A stretch of DNA of 64,000 nucleotides from Planctomycetaceae bacterium (GTDB lineage: Bacteria; Planctomycetota; Planctomycetia; Pirellulales; Pirellulaceae). Every line of letters begins with the position of its first letter. The first letter of the stretch is position 1. This document shows positions 18,159-25,767 of the stretch, piece by piece. The position numbers were made by a program, and so were the translations under genes. The stretch covers positions 378,227 through 442,226 of the forward strand of contig JACKHN010000004.1 of assembly GCA_020638975.1 (NCBI GenBank), written 5' to 3'. Below the pieces are notes generated by a model. The model was given only the letters and a program-made list of their open reading frames with translations, made no database searches and was not told the DNA's origin.

Positions 18159-18678
18159 TTACGGTTCACTTCGCGGTTCAACGCCGAGCAAATGCCGCAC
18201 GAAGAAGTCGCGGCGACGACGGGTGCCATAACGGCTCTCGGCAATGCCGTGTCCGCCGCTCGGCACAACCAGCAGATCGAAGTCTTTGTCCGCTTCAATC
18301 AACGCATTGACGACTTGCATGTCGGCCTTCCGTGAACTCGATCGTCTCGAACGGAAGGCGTTCCCCGCGAACTTCCCTCTCAGCAGCCTCGGCAAGCGAC
18401 TGGGCAAGACGTTCGTGGTCGAAGGCTAACTCACGAGTGCCTGCCTTCGCATCGACAAAAACAAACTCCAGCTTGTCTTCAGGCAGAGCGTTGCGATACC
18501 AGAAGCGGCGATTCTTGTCGAACCAATGAGGTTCCACTTCATCCTTGAACACTTTGCCGGAAGTCATCGCACGCAGATTGTCCGCTCGTTCGTAATCCGA
18601 TTGGGTGCCCTGCGACCGGGCAACGGCAGACGGCAGAATAAACAGCAACGACAGCAGCAAGTGAGAAGGTGTCTTCAT
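18159..18678 (-). pseudogene. S9-family (dipeptidyl peptidase IV-like) peptidase, internally deleted
   Basis: The N-terminal piece (18678 to about 18322) has a signal peptide and the start of a DPP-IV-type beta-propeller (EPHWFDKNRRFWYRN, FVFVDAKAGTRELAFDH). It then runs out of frame into the extreme C-terminus of the same family (DMQVVNALIEADKDFDLLVV, GGHGIAESRYG, DFFVRHLLGVEPR). An intact member has about 700-850 residues, so some 600 are missing, including the catalytic Ser and Asp; the His of GGHG remains. The fusion is out of frame, so no useful product is expected. The 314-bp palindromic element lies just downstream. Confidence 0.88.
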
Positions 18679-18780
18679 CGAGAGTGATCCCGCAGCGAAA
18701 CTGGACGGTTAGTTCAGCTCTCGATTGTAGTCAGAGGTCCTGCAGGCTGCTGAAGAGATGCAGCCGATTGGTCGACTCGC

Positions 18781-20409
18781 CTATTCGAAATACATCGTCC
18801 AGAGAACGCGCGTCTCGGGATCGGGAATCGGCTTGCCAGGAGGCGGAGTCAACTCGATCCGATGGCTGAGTTCAACGCGATAAACCTCACGTCCTTTCTC
18901 TCCCGTGGCGTGCTCTTCGTTCCAACGTCGTGCAAGCCATTCACAGAAAGGGATTCGATAGGCTGCGTAGGGTTCCGTCGTGATGTTGTCGAGGTACTTT
19001 CGCCACCGCTGCGTGTGGTAGGTCGCGCTCACCAGTAGCGGCTTAGACCAAGGCAATGGCTTATCGAAGTCCCACAAGTTGACGATGGTGCCGTCGCGTA
19101 GCGTGCCTTCCATCACCAACCACCCATCTTCGGTACGAGGCAGCGGCGCAAACATCGACCAGTTTTGGTCCAGCCCGAAGATTCGAGCAGGCGCATTCCA
19201 ATGACGGGACATCACGCGCGATTCCCAATACTTAAAGTTGATCTCGCGGACATTCCAGAGCACAACGTAGACGAGCAGACATACGATTCCCATTTCGACA
19301 TACCAGCGGCGACGAATGTATGGCGTCTCAGGGCGGGCGAACCAACCGCGAACCCGCGTGCGTACTCTGGGCGGAATGGCGTCAGCCACCAGTTTTACGA
19401 GAGTGGCTAAGCCCGTGATGAAACGGCGGCTAGCGTCGTGCCGTTCGTTTGCTTGCTCTGCAGAGTATGAGAGCGGGGCTGTAGCGTTCCTTGCTCGAGT
19501 CGCGATGACATCCCAGAACTCGCTGGGCAGAAATACAAGCCAGCCGACGATACAGATTGCCGGGAACAGTCCGATCGTCAGGCATAGTCCCAATCCGATA
19601 TGAAACACAATGAAGATGCCTACGACGCCGCTACGAAACCACTTGGTTAGCCACGGCGAGAAGGCTAGTAATGGCCCGACGACTTCCAGCCACAACGAAA
19701 ATCCCGTCAATAACTGCATGACCATCGGAAACTGTCGTAACCACAAACCGATCCGACTGGCGAAGGCATCGCAGTTAAGCGCATAGTAGACGGCGGAATA
19801 GTCTCTCATCCAAGGCGAGGGCATGTCGTCTAGCGACTTCATTTTGAAGATCGTTGAGAACCAGTACATCATGCACAGCTGGAGCAGCATTGCGATGGAC
19901 GCCATCGAGATGACACGAGTTGGGAACTGCTCCGTCTTTCCCGCGTACGCCGCGTCGATACTCCACCTTGCTCCCAATGGCAAAAACAAACTCCACAGCA
20001 ACATCGATCGCAACAAGACATCGCCGCTGTTTAGGAGGACCGGGTTGCGGCTGTCGATTGACATGAGCAAAACCCAACTGGCAACGGCGGCCAGTCGCGT
20101 GCGGTATCCCAGCAACAGCCAACTCGCAAACATCGCGGCTAACAACATCAAGCCGAGTTGTGCCCAGTATTCACCACTGAGCAAGTGCAGTGACCACGTA
20201 TGGCGAAAGCCAAACTCGTCACCGGACTCGAGGATGTTGATTCGATCCATGCGAGGCAGCACGCCGACATCGGTGAAATACGCGGTGATCTCTTGGCCGC
20301 GATACCACAAGTCGAGCAGCAACACGCAAGCCGCACCAATACGAAACGCCGCCAACGATCTCAGATCGATGCCAAACAACTCGGTTGTCTTTCCTCGAAG
20401 GCGATTCAT
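18781..20409 (-). CDS. HTTM-domain integral membrane protein
   Basis: 542 residues from MNRLRGKTTELFGIDLRSLA. The hallmark HTTM N-terminus, with helix AAFRIGAACVLLLDLW followed by an ITAYFTDVGVLPR segment, is present. Several membrane helices follow (about 75-340), then a C-terminal soluble part of about 200 residues with WSMFAPLP and DGTIVNLWDF segments. HTTM proteins are distant relatives of vitamin K-dependent gamma-carboxylase, but carboxylase activity is generally unproven in bacteria. The longer open frame to 20517 adds 36 untypical residues. It is divergent from the pseudopilin operon. Confidence 0.85.
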   Translation of the reverse strand: MNRLRGKTTELFGIDLRSLAAFRIGAACVLLLDLWYRGQEITAYFTDVGVLPRMDRINILESGDEFGFRHTWSLHLLSGEYWAQLGLMLLAAMFASWLLLGYRTRLAAVASWVLLMSIDSRNPVLLNSGDVLLRSMLLWSLFLPLGARWSIDAAYAGKTEQFPTRVISMASIAMLLQLCMMYWFSTIFKMKSLDDMPSPWMRDYSAVYYALNCDAFASRIGLWLRQFPMVMQLLTGFSLWLEVVGPLLAFSPWLTKWFRSGVVGIFIVFHIGLGLCLTIGLFPAICIVGWLVFLPSEFWDVIATRARNATAPLSYSAEQANERHDASRRFITGLATLVKLVADAIPPRVRTRVRGWFARPETPYIRRRWYVEMGIVCLLVYVVLWNVREINFKYWESRVMSRHWNAPARIFGLDQNWSMFAPLPRTEDGWLVMEGTLRDGTIVNLWDFDKPLPWSKPLLVSATYHTQRWRKYLDNITTEPYAAYRIPFCEWLARRWNEEHATGEKGREVYRVELSHRIELTPPPGKPIPDPETRVLWTMYFE

Positions 20410-20604
20410 GCTCGGTCGGTTGTGCCTCTTCGTACTTGGGCGTGCGCGGAGGGTGGGCTCTGTCCACCCTATCAGTCTGCCGAACGCCAATGTTTTCTCC
20501 TCTCTAGCGTAGAACATTCCCAGTTGCTTCGCTGACGAATGCTATGGTTTCAATACAGTATGCGTCAAAAGATGCGCAACCACAGGGCGATCGGCATAAC
20601 CGTT

Positions 20605-21078
20605 ATGACACGAACAACACGACCTAAAAATCGTCGAGGCTTCACGCTTGCCGAACTGATGATCGTTGTGTTGATCATGGGCATCCTTTCGGCGGCGACG
20701 GTTCCGAAGTTGCTGGATTCCGTGGCGTTTTATTCCGTCGACGCGGCAGCCAAGCGAATCAAGCAGGATCTGGAACTAGCGCGGCGGCGGGCACGCTCAA
20801 AAAGCGTCGCTCAGTCCGTGCAGTTTGATTCCAATACAAGCACCTATGTGCTACCAAACGTCCAGCACATCGATCGCTCCGGGGCGACCTATTCGGTCAA
20901 CTTGACCCGCGCACCCTACTCCTCGTCGCTATACTCCGTCAACTTCAACGGTTCCGAAACAGTGACGTTCAACGGTTACGGTGTGCCGAGTTCCGCGGGA
21001 ACGATCGAGGTCGAAGCCGGTACCTATGCTCAGACGATCACCGTCGATGCGACGACAGGCAAGGTGACCATCCAATGA
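20605..21078 (+). CDS. type II secretion/type IV-like pseudopilin (GspH-like)
   Basis: 157 residues from MTRTTRPKNRRGFTLAEL; the start is uncertain because no clear ribosome site was seen, and in-frame ATGs occur at 20539 and 20560. The prepilin-peptidase site is RRG/FTLAELM with Glu at +5, followed by a hydrophobic helix (LMIVVLIMGILSAATVPKLL). The C-terminal beta-rich domain is typical of a GspH-like minor or major pseudopilin. Its stop overlaps the next start as ATGA (21075-21078), so it is the first gene of a translationally coupled operon of four. Confidence 0.9.
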   Translation: MTRTTRPKNRRGFTLAELMIVVLIMGILSAATVPKLLDSVAFYSVDAAAKRIKQDLELARRRARSKSVAQSVQFDSNTSTYVLPNVQHIDRSGATYSVNLTRAPYSSSLYSVNFNGSETVTFNGYGVPSSAGTIEVEAGTYAQTITVDATTGKVTIQ

Positions 21079-22214
21079 CAGCGAAAGCAGCTACATTTCG
21101 TTTGACCGCGAAACAACGTGGTTTTACGCTCGCCGAGCTTGTTATCGCCGTAGCGACATCGTCGTTGCTGGTGGCCGGGATGACGTCTGCAATCTTCTTG
21201 GCAGTTCGTTCTGCCGATACCAACTCGGGAACGGCCTTGGCGATTCAAGGGAGTATGGTTTTAGAGGACATCGCGGCCGAGTTGCGGGATGCAGTGTACT
21301 TCAAGCAACGAACCGCGACCTCGGTCATGTTCACCGTCCCGGATCGAGATGGCGATGGCGACGTGGAAACCATTCGCTACTCCTGGACGGGCACGGCGGG
21401 CGCGTCGCTCTTGCGAGAGTACAACGGTGGAAGTGCGATCCCCACGGTGGATGACGTACATGGCTTCCAACTGGCATACACGATCGACACCAATGCCACG
21501 GCGAACAAGATACTGTTCGTCGTTCCCAATGAATCGAGCTTGGACGCGGACGACTCCGCGAAACAGACCTCTTTCCAAAGCTGGGGATATTCGGTTCAAC
21601 CCGTCACCGCCGCTAGGACAAATGCTCAGATAGACGCGTTGGCCGCGGCTGCGGATGCGATCTACATATCTGAAAACATCGTTGCAAGTGATCTCAACAC
21701 CAAACTCAATGACGCCAAGGCGGGGATCGTCAACGAAGTCGGAGCCTTACATGACGATCTCGAATTGGCCTCGTCCGCAGGCGTGTCTTACACCGGCACT
21801 CAAATTCGGATCGCAGACAATACGCATTATGTAACCTCTCCGTTCAATATCGGTGTGTTGAGCATAACCGCAACAGCACAGTACCTAGGACGCATGAACG
21901 GCACGTTGGCAACCGACTTGCAAACGATCGCACAGGATTTCGGCGGTACGAATTCATCCCTGACAGTGATCGGCACTGGCGGCAGGCTTGAAGACGGTAC
22001 GCCAGCCTTGGGACCACGGCTCAACTGGCCCATCGGGAACGACTTTAGCTTCTCGGCGCTGAACAGTGCCGGTTTGACGTTGCTGCAACGCGCTGTCGAT
22101 TGGGCGGCGCGCAAGTACACGGTAACGAGCGTCGGGATCACTTTGCAGGTCGGCAGTGACGGTTCGTCTGCGGTGCAGACAGCCACCGAAATCCGCAGCA
22201 AACCACGAGCTTGA
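21075..22214 (+). CDS. GspJ-like pseudopilin with inserted Rossmann/GATase-like domain
   Basis: 379 residues. The leader ends at QRG/FTLAELVIA with Glu at +5, then a hydrophobic helix and a GspJ-like beta domain (about 60-138, with FTVPDRDGDGDVETIRYSW). From about 145 to 346 comes a block that does not belong to pseudopilins: KILFVVPNESSLD, SWGYSVQPV, ADAIYISENIVASDL, GIVNEVGALHDDLEL and TLLQRAVDWA. It looks like a small class I amidotransferase/ThuA-type Rossmann fold. The last strands (VTSVGITLQVGSDGSSAVQT) return to pseudopilin character, so the domain is an insertion in a loop. A close paralogue with the same insertion lies at 27785. The role of the insert is unknown. Confidence 0.88.
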   Translation: MTAKAATFRLTAKQRGFTLAELVIAVATSSLLVAGMTSAIFLAVRSADTNSGTALAIQGSMVLEDIAAELRDAVYFKQRTATSVMFTVPDRDGDGDVETIRYSWTGTAGASLLREYNGGSAIPTVDDVHGFQLAYTIDTNATANKILFVVPNESSLDADDSAKQTSFQSWGYSVQPVTAARTNAQIDALAAAADAIYISENIVASDLNTKLNDAKAGIVNEVGALHDDLELASSAGVSYTGTQIRIADNTHYVTSPFNIGVLSITATAQYLGRMNGTLATDLQTIAQDFGGTNSSLTVIGTGGRLEDGTPALGPRLNWPIGNDFSFSALNSAGLTLLQRAVDWAARKYTVTSVGITLQVGSDGSSAVQTATEIRSKPRA

Positions 22215-22239
22215 TTAGACAGATCTAGAAGGGTTCGAC

Positions 22240-22815
22240 ATGAGTGCAACACAACATCCGGGGAAGCGCTCACCATCGCGTAGTCGCGTTGCTCCGCAAC
22301 GCAGACTCGGGCGTTGGAGTCTGCATTGCGGAGCAATGCGACTACGGCGACATCCTGGCTACACGTTGGTTGAAGTTGCCATATCAACGTTGATTGTCGG
22401 TGTGCTGCTGGTTGCGGCGCTCAATACAACCGGCTACGCCACGCGCGGGCAGATCGACAATAAACAGCGAGCCCAAGCCAAACTGATCGCCAACGCGATG
22501 CTGGCCGAGATCCTCGAATTGCCTTACCAGGAACGAACGACCACGCCGGCATTCGGGCCGGAGACCGGCGAAGCACGCGCTACCTATGATGACGTCGACG
22601 ACTATATGCTCTTCAGCGATTCGCCTCCCGTGGATAAGCAGGGTGTTGCTTTGGCAGGCGGCGAAGGGCTGACGCGATCCGTTGTCGTCAGCTACGTCGA
22701 GCCCGATAACTTGACGGCCACGTCCAACACGGACAAAGGCATCAAACGGATTGTTGTGAGTGTGGCACGAGGCGGCACGCAATTGGTGAGTTTGACGACT
22801 GTCGTGGTGAAGTAA
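22240..22815 (+). CDS. GspI-like pseudopilin with extended leader
   Basis: 191 residues from 22240, where GAAGGG precedes the ATG. The prepilin site is RHPG/YTLVEVAIS with Glu at +5, then a hydrophobic helix and a short beta domain. The leader before the cleavage site is unusually long (about 40 residues), because a 64-base near-perfect hairpin (22281-22344) lies in frame inside it. A shorter start at 22336 (MRLRRHPGYTL) would give a normal leader, but that ATG lies in the right arm of the hairpin with a GGAG only four bases away. Both starts are possible. It is the third gene of the operon, 25 bases after the previous stop. Confidence 0.87.
   Translation: MSATQHPGKRSPSRSRVAPQRRLGRWSLHCGAMRLRRHPGYTLVEVAISTLIVGVLLVAALNTTGYATRGQIDNKQRAQAKLIANAMLAEILELPYQERTTTPAFGPETGEARATYDDVDDYMLFSDSPPVDKQGVALAGGEGLTRSVVVSYVEPDNLTATSNTDKGIKRIVVSVARGGTQLVSLTTVVVK
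22281..22344. repeat. 64-base hairpin inside pseudopilin leader coding sequence
   Basis: Arms of 28 bases (22281-22308 and 22317-22344) pair with only two G:U-type differences over an eight-base loop (GGGCGTTG). The right arm contains an in-frame ATG at 22336, so the fold could hide that start. It resembles a palindromic intergenic repeat that landed in the coding sequence. Confidence 0.88.
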
Positions 22816-22820
22816 AACGC

Positions 22821-24656
22821 ATGGGCGAATTTAGGAAACAACACGTACTGCGACTCTGGGGGCCGCTGCTGGCAAACCGTTACACCGGCAACACGGCGCG
22901 TCGCCGTCGCGGTTCGATCTACGTCCTGGTGCTGGGGACGACGATGATCGTGGCCGTACTTGGATTAGCGGCCTTGACGAGAGTGCGTATCCAGCGATTG
23001 CAGACGGACAGCGGCAACGACATGCGAAATGCGCAAGCCTACGCCAAAGTCGCGCTCGATATGGCGTGGCACCGCGTTCAGAACGATTCCAGTTGGCGAA
23101 CCAAGATGGCTAACGGAACCTGGTCCACGGATCAAGTGATCGGCGATGGATACTACAGCTTCACTGCGACCGACCCCATCGACGGGAATCTAACAAACTC
23201 GGCCGTCCATCCCGTGGTGATCGTCGGTGTGGGAAAGAGTGGCAACTCGATCCAGAAGTTGCAGATGGAATTGCGTGCATTACGACCCGGCATCCGTTGT
23301 TTAGAGCCGATGATCCACGCTGACAACAAGCTCAAGTTCGACGGGGGTACGGTCACCAGCAATCGCATGGTCAGCGCCAATAGCGACGCGGAAGTGAAGA
23401 ACAATGCGCAGGCTTATACCGACGCGGAAGCGGCTGGCAGCATCAAAACAGGCAGCGGCGGAGTCTGGTACGGGACGACGACCACTACGGGCGCGTGGCC
23501 ACGTTCACTGCCAAACACCGCCTCGCTGTACAGCTATTACACGGCCAACGGTACCACCATCAACTACAACGATTTGCCCACTTGGGACGAGAACCTGATT
23601 GACAATCCGGGAGCGGAAGACAGCTCGATCAGTATTTCACCCTGGTACGCCGTTAGTTGTGTTGCATCGTCCACCGATTGGCAAAAGAAATCGGGCGCTC
23701 GTTCATTCGGAATGGCGTTTCGGGACAGCACTGGTGATTACTTGGCGCAGGACGTCACCTCGAAACTGGAGAGCGGCGTCGCCTACTATACGGAAGCGCA
23801 AGTTCGTACGTTTACGAACAATGACGTCTTCTATACCGTCAAGCTCAAAGTTGTATCGTCCGGCAGCGGAACTCAGATTTTCGACTTGACCAGCACCGAC
23901 AAAACGAATGACAGTTGGAAGAAGATCAGCGGAACACAGACGATCACTTGGACAGGAACATTGACTCAAGCCGAGTTATACGTTCACTCAAGCAGCAGCA
24001 CGCAATGGTACTATGTCGATGACGTCGTCATGCAGATAGACGCAGCGCCCAGCGACGTGAAGGTGATCCACCGCAAAGTACTGAGTCCGGCGAGCAACCC
24101 TTTCGGTTCGGGCGTCAAGAATGCGCAAGGCATCTATGTTCTCGATTGTGGCGGCAACAAGATCAGCATCCGCAACTCTCGCATCATCGGAACCTTGATT
24201 CTGTTGAACCAGCACGAAAATGGCTCGGAGATCGCAGGTTCCCTGAACTGGGCTCCAGCCGTGATCAGTGCCGACCCCATGACGACCAACCTGCCCGTAC
24301 TACTCAGCAACAAACGACTCAATCTGTTTTTCACCAATACGGCGCTTGATGAAGGACTCCGCAACGCTAACTTCAACCCCACAGGCACGCCGTACAACGA
24401 CTCGCAAGACAGCGACAAAAGCGACTCGTATCCGTCGCTTCTCAACGGCGTCATCTACACGGAAAAGGATGTCGAAATCCAAAACAGTCCTACGATTACA
24501 GGTGTCTTGGTGGGCGACAACGACATCACCGCCACCAACTCCACCTTGAACTTGAAGTACGACTCGACCTACTACGAGCGGAATGCTCCGCCTGGATTTC
24601 AGGCTGCGGTGACGTACTACGTGGTGCCAGGTTCGTACCGACAAGTGGTGAATTAG
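22821..24656 (+). CDS. PilX/GspK-like pilus protein with carbohydrate-binding-like domain
   Basis: 611 residues. The basic N-terminus (TARRRRGSIYVLVLGTTM) and a single hydrophobic helix (about 32-55) resemble PilX/GspK-type minor pilins, though the canonical Glu at +5 is not evident. Then follows an export-type beta region. A block at about 255-410 reads like a CBM4/9 jelly roll: NLIDNPGAEDSS, ARSFGMAFRDSTGDYLAQDV, YYTEAQVRTF and WYYVDDVVMQID. The C-terminal third is rich in Asn and Ser. It starts six bases after the previous stop and ends the operon. A remnant of its extreme C-terminus is repeated at 28942-29037. Confidence 0.78.
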   Translation: MGEFRKQHVLRLWGPLLANRYTGNTARRRRGSIYVLVLGTTMIVAVLGLAALTRVRIQRLQTDSGNDMRNAQAYAKVALDMAWHRVQNDSSWRTKMANGTWSTDQVIGDGYYSFTATDPIDGNLTNSAVHPVVIVGVGKSGNSIQKLQMELRALRPGIRCLEPMIHADNKLKFDGGTVTSNRMVSANSDAEVKNNAQAYTDAEAAGSIKTGSGGVWYGTTTTTGAWPRSLPNTASLYSYYTANGTTINYNDLPTWDENLIDNPGAEDSSISISPWYAVSCVASSTDWQKKSGARSFGMAFRDSTGDYLAQDVTSKLESGVAYYTEAQVRTFTNNDVFYTVKLKVVSSGSGTQIFDLTSTDKTNDSWKKISGTQTITWTGTLTQAELYVHSSSSTQWYYVDDVVMQIDAAPSDVKVIHRKVLSPASNPFGSGVKNAQGIYVLDCGGNKISIRNSRIIGTLILLNQHENGSEIAGSLNWAPAVISADPMTTNLPVLLSNKRLNLFFTNTALDEGLRNANFNPTGTPYNDSQDSDKSDSYPSLLNGVIYTEKDVEIQNSPTITGVLVGDNDITATNSTLNLKYDSTYYERNAPPGFQAAVTYYVVPGSYRQVVN

Positions 24657-24665
24657 CGCGGCGTC

Positions 24666-24706
24666 ACCGCTCTAAACGATTTGCTGGAGCGCAGCATTAG
24701 AGCGGT
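24666..24706 (+). terminator. putative hairpin after the pseudopilin operon
   Basis: ACCGCTCTAA (24666-24675) is perfectly inverted at 24697-24706 and followed by CTTT. It begins 10 bases after the stop codon. The loop is long (21 bases) and the T-run short, so termination is plausible but unproven. Confidence 0.4.
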
Positions 24707-24716
24707 CTTTGGGCAC

Positions 24717-24789
24717 GTGTAGCGTTGTTTCGTCAAGATTCCCTGGGAACTAGACCGCCACAGCCGTGACACGTCCGTGCGACTCGCAC
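24717..24789 (+). repeat. dispersed repeat family 1, copy C
   Basis: 73 bp matching copy B end to end in the opposite orientation (GTGTAGCG at one end, GTGCGACTCGCAC at the other) and matching copy A over its first 49 bases. Confidence 0.85.
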
Positions 24790-24924
24790 CTAGTGCTTGG
24801 TTACAGCTTAATCTTAGGGTTGTGTGCCATCTGGCTCGGCCAGTGCCGTCACGGGCGTGATTGGTCCGTGCAGCACTGGCCGAGCCAGTGGCAACCGAAT
24901 TCTTAGCGGTAACACAGCACTAGG
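24789..24924. repeat. 136-bp nested inverted repeat
   Basis: The outer arms CCTAGTGCTTGGTTAC (24789-24804) and GTAACACAGCACTAGG (24909-24924) pair with two mismatches. The inner arms CTGGCTCGGCCAGTGC (24831-24846) and 24873-24888 pair perfectly. It starts on the last base of repeat copy C. Confidence 0.8.
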
Positions 24925-25629
24925 GTGAAGTATCACGCGAAAGCGCAGACTCCAGCGCAAATCGCTCGCCTGAACGCACTGGTGATTGCCCGACCCGCTC
25001 ACCGCGCGACCCATCCCCATGGTGTCGACACAGAAACTTCGCCTCTCTTTGACTCGCCGCTTCCCCATCGGCGTCCCGCGGCACCGTCAAGCTGCGGGTA
25101 CACTCTCGCTTCGTTGCCTGATGGCCTTCGTCACATTCTCGGGAAAACATTGCGTGGTCTCGTTCCGTCACAACCGTTACAATCCGGAAAAAACTTGGTC
25201 GCTTCTCGTCGCCTCAAGTATTTCTACCCCCCGCAGCAAGCCACCTCAATCGGAAGGCTCTCCGAAGGCGATAGAAGGCTGAACTCGAATTTGAGGAACG
25301 CAACATCTGCGTTTGCACGACCGTGTTCTATACTTCATCGGACTTACCTTTCGTGTCGCCTGCGGGATCTCGCTTGCGAAGTTTCGGCAACCAGCGGCAG
25401 GAAAGCCAGAGCCTGGCAGGGTAGCGACGTTGGGGAGACACAGTCGCCATATTCTGCCCCACCCGTATCGAGAACTCGGAAAGCATAAAACTACGGAGGA
25501 TGTCGCGCGATTCGATTGTCGGCCTTCTCACTTGCACCACAGCGTTTCGCCACTTCGTTTCCATTCGAGGCGGGCAGAGACCAGTATCGTAACGCAGACA
25601 CGCACGAGAAGTACCAAATTGCAACTACC

Positions 25630-25729
25630 GGTAGTGGTACACTTTGCCGTAGGTCGGGCACTCCTGCCCGATAAAAGACGGCCAAGAGTGGCCGGCCTAC
25701 TTTCCGGGATTTCAAACTGTACCACTACC
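25630..25729 (-). repeat. 100-bp dispersed repeat family 2, copy A
   Basis: Begins GGTAGTGGTAC and ends GTACCACTACC, so the ends are inverted. Internal hairpins include TCGGGCACTCCTGCCCGA. It matches the copies at 27230 and 53044 after reverse complementing. It lies 38 bases upstream of the HD-GYP gene. Confidence 0.88.
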
Positions 25730-25767
25730 CAACTACCGCACGGTAGCCGACTGACGAAAGAGAGCAG

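Larger units (their letters stand above)
24657..25767. other. 1.1-kb gene-free stretch rich in repeats
   Basis: Holds the hairpin at 24666, a copy of repeat family 1 (24717-24789), a nested palindrome (24789-24924) and a copy of the 100-bp repeat (25630-25729). Between 24930 and 25620 I see no recognisable gene; open frames there lack any family resemblance. The last 38 bases before 25768 include AAAGAGAG and lead into the HD-GYP gene. Confidence 0.6.

Noticed and set aside
24925..25488. 187-codon open frame in the repeat-rich gap
   Set aside because: No family resemblance, Pro/Arg/Ser-rich throughout, no ribosome site, overlaps other random frames.
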